NCBI GenBank assembly: GCA_963835215.1
Contig: CAWIES010000002.1
Coordinates: forward strand, 868,001 to 932,000
DNA from: Roseiarcus sp963835215
GTDB taxonomy: Bacteria; Pseudomonadota; Alphaproteobacteria; Rhizobiales; Beijerinckiaceae
Direction: 5' to 3'
Length of the DNA: 64,000 bases
Every line of letters starts with the position of its first letter. Position 1 is the first letter of the stretch. Under the pieces are notes generated by a model. That model made no database searches. It saw nothing but the letters and a program-made list of their open reading frames with translations, and was not told the DNA's origin. Positions 62,673 through 64,000 of the stretch are shown here, one piece after another. The translations under genes were made by a program, and so were the position numbers.

Positions 62673-62698
62673 GGGCGGGTGGCGCGCACGGAATCAAG

Positions 62699-62722
62699 AA
62701 GGGGAGCGATGCTCCCCTTTTT
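62699..62722 (+). terminator. Rho-independent terminator of rpoD
   Basis: AAGGGGAGC-GAT-GCTCCCCTT with TTT following: a 7-bp GC core extended by A-T pairs, a 3-base loop and a T5 run, 27 bp past the rpoD stop. A textbook intrinsic terminator. Confidence 0.92.
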
Positions 62723-62792
62723 CATGTGCGCGCGATTGGCGCTCTTTTCCCCGTCGTGGCCGGGCGTTAGCGGCGCAAGGCTTAGCGCCGGA

Positions 62793-63623
62793 CTATTGCG
62801 CGGGAAGCGCGGCGAGGGCGGAACGGTCGTCGAAGATAGCGCGGTCGTTGCGGTTGGCGACGTCGGGCTGGCGCGCCAGCGGCTTCATACCGATGTAGAT
62901 CTCAGCCGGAGCGGCGTCGGCGGCCTTGGCCTCGGCGGGCTTGACCATGGCGGCGTCCAAACCGCTGACGGCGTGGAGCCCCTGATAGAGCGAGCCGACC
63001 AGCTCTTCATCGGCTCCGTCAATCTGCACGCCGACGCGCGGATGTGCGTTGGCGTTGAGCTGTCCGATGTTGTTGACCACGATGACATGGGCGTCGATCA
63101 GCGACTGGCGGATTTGTTCGGCGAGCGCGCCGCCCTCGAGATCGAAGCCATAGGACCATAGAGTCACCGAGCGACCCGAATAGGGCGCCAGCGCCGCGAC
63201 GACGTCGTGGGCCTGCTCGCCGGTCAATTGCCGCGGCTGAACCTGCTCGGCAAGCGACAGGTTCTTGCGCTGCAGTCTCGCCGCTTCGATGTTGAGGGTG
63301 GCGACGCGCTCGAGCGCCTCGGACGTGTCCTTGCGCGCCTGGGCGGCCTGCATCTCAAGGACCGAGGCGCGCCATTCGGACTGCGAGTCGCGAATGCCGG
63401 CCGCGCGCCATTGCAGGACCAGGAAGAAAATCGCGGCGCAGGCGCCGATCGCCGTGACGGCGCCGGCGGCGAGCAGGCCCGCCGAGGAGATCGAATACCA
63501 ATATTCCGCCCATCCCGACATGCTCGGCGAAGCAGGCGGAGACCAGGACACTTGCGGCGACCAGGGCGCTTGGCTTTGAATGGTCATGGCGATCACTTGT
63601 GCGAGAGTTGCGGGGTTGTTCAC
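62793..63623 (-). CDS. Single-pass membrane coiled-coil protein, unknown function
   Basis: A 276-residue protein. A hydrophobic segment at about 47-69 (SSAGLLAAGAVTAIGACAAIFFLVL) is followed by a short coiled coil (about 85-130) and then a C-terminal alpha/beta domain (VVAALAPYSGRSVTLWSYGFDLEGGALAEQI, AHVIVVNNIGQLNANAHPRVGVQIDG). GTG 63623 overlaps the stop of the TPR gene (GTGA), so the two are coupled. The C-terminal pattern resembles a small binding or regulatory fold with a conserved GVQI strand, but I cannot assign a family. Convergent with rpoD. Confidence 0.7.
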   Translation of the reverse strand: MNNPATLAQVIAMTIQSQAPWSPQVSWSPPASPSMSGWAEYWYSISSAGLLAAGAVTAIGACAAIFFLVLQWRAAGIRDSQSEWRASVLEMQAAQARKDTSEALERVATLNIEAARLQRKNLSLAEQVQPRQLTGEQAHDVVAALAPYSGRSVTLWSYGFDLEGGALAEQIRQSLIDAHVIVVNNIGQLNANAHPRVGVQIDGADEELVGSLYQGLHAVSGLDAAMVKPAEAKAADAAPAEIYIGMKPLARQPDVANRNDRAIFDDRSALAALPAQ

Positions 63624-64000
63624 GATCCGGTGGGCTTGGCGGCGACCTGCTTGAGCGACTGCGGATTGGCTTGCGCGGCTTCGAGCAGGATATCCGTGCT
63701 GCTAAGCTTCTCGGCCTGCGTGTGCTTGCCTTCGAGCGAGAGGATCAGCGCGAGATTGTTGCGCACCCGCACGTCGGCGTCCGGGCTGGCCGCCGCTTCG
63801 CGCAGGGTCGCCTCGGCTTGCTTCAGGTCCTTGGTCAGCGCGTAGGACAGGCCAAGGTTGTTGAGAATGTTCGCTTCGCCCGGCGCGATCTTGAGCGCGG
63901 CGGAATAAAATTGCCGCGCGCCATCATGGTCGCCCATCAGGTCATCGACCGCGCCTTGCACCGACATGATTGTCCAGTCGGGGCGATCGTCGGGATAGGC
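63620..64000 (-). CDS. TPR protein, TadD-like, C-terminal part (start outside window)
   Basis: The frame is open to the window edge (…RPDWTIMSVQGAVDDLMGDH), so the ATG at 63967 is internal and this is the last 126 codons of a longer gene. TPR sequence (ARQFYSAALKIAP, ILNNLGLSYALTKDLKQAEATL, RNNLALILSLEGKHTQAEKL) is closely similar to the lipoprotein at 42575-43489. It is the upstream partner of the coiled-coil gene through a GTGA overlap. Association with Tad pilus assembly is inferred from similarity only. Confidence 0.8.
   Translation of the reverse strand, partial: AYPDDRPDWTIMSVQGAVDDLMGDHDGARQFYSAALKIAPGEANILNNLGLSYALTKDLKQAEATLREAAASPDADVRVRNNLALILSLEGKHTQAEKLSSTDILLEAAQANPQSLKQVAAKPTGS

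Overview
The window is chromosomal DNA of high GC content from an alphaproteobacterium, most likely of the order Hyphomicrobiales (Rhizobiales). Several clade-typical genes support this: the ChpT phosphotransferase of the CckA-CtrA cell-cycle relay, DUF1134/EipA, DUF4167, DUF2336, DUF3297, a HisZ-dependent HisG, a dnaG-rpoD pair, and a structured leader in front of serC. I see no tRNA, rRNA, CRISPR array, transposase or prophage genes. This is core genome with small intergenic palindromic repeats.

Layout. 1-4.7 kb: 3' end of a UvrD/PcrA helicase, ilvE, a divergent MarR / OmpR-type regulator / histidine kinase operon, and trxA. 4.8-12.0 kb: NagD-like HAD protein, ribF, ileS, lspA, a conserved exported protein and a LOG-family protein. 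12.4-19.2 kb: DUF4167, a CheY-like receiver with chpT, cysQ, eipA, a coiled-coil membrane protein, DUF4337 and DUF2336. 19.4-22.6 kb: the serC-serA serine operon behind an FNR-like box and a folded leader. 22.7-29.9 kb: small enzymes and regulators, a VOC protein and an SRPBCC fusion beside a divergent AraC regulator, Trm112, LysE, TadA, an RluB-like pseudouridine synthase with a very long basic tail, RsmD and a WYL regulator. 29.9-33.0 kb: a monosaccharide-type ABC transporter. 33.3-37.9 kb: an M16 peptidase pair and mutL. 38-46.4 kb: an MHYT-PAS-GGDEF-EAL protein, a VOC protein, DUF3297, rpsT, TauE/SafE, a TPR lipoprotein, a leucyl aminopeptidase and an ECF sigma/anti-sigma pair. 46.6-49.7 kb: fabI and an MscS channel. 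49.9-58.4 kb: hisZ-hisG, then the overlapping chain thrC - M16 peptidase - GNAT - EAL protein. 58.5-64 kb: dnaG, rpoD, and a coiled-coil membrane protein coupled to a TPR protein that runs off the edge.

Sequence quality matters here. Nine genes, including the essential or core genes ileS, dnaG and mutL, are interrupted by single-base frameshifts, about 32 in total, and nearly all are +1. I read them as intact genes carrying assembly errors rather than pseudogenes, and give coordinates spanning each whole gene.

The most interesting non-coding signal is upstream of serC. A perfect TTGAT-N4-ATCAA box lies about 45 bp before a plausible start site, followed by an RNA leader whose ends pair over the region between the Shine-Dalgarno sequence and the start codon. 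Other leads are a palindrome overlapping the ilvE -35 box next to marR, two families of palindromic mini-elements, and several symmetrical hairpins at convergent gene ends.
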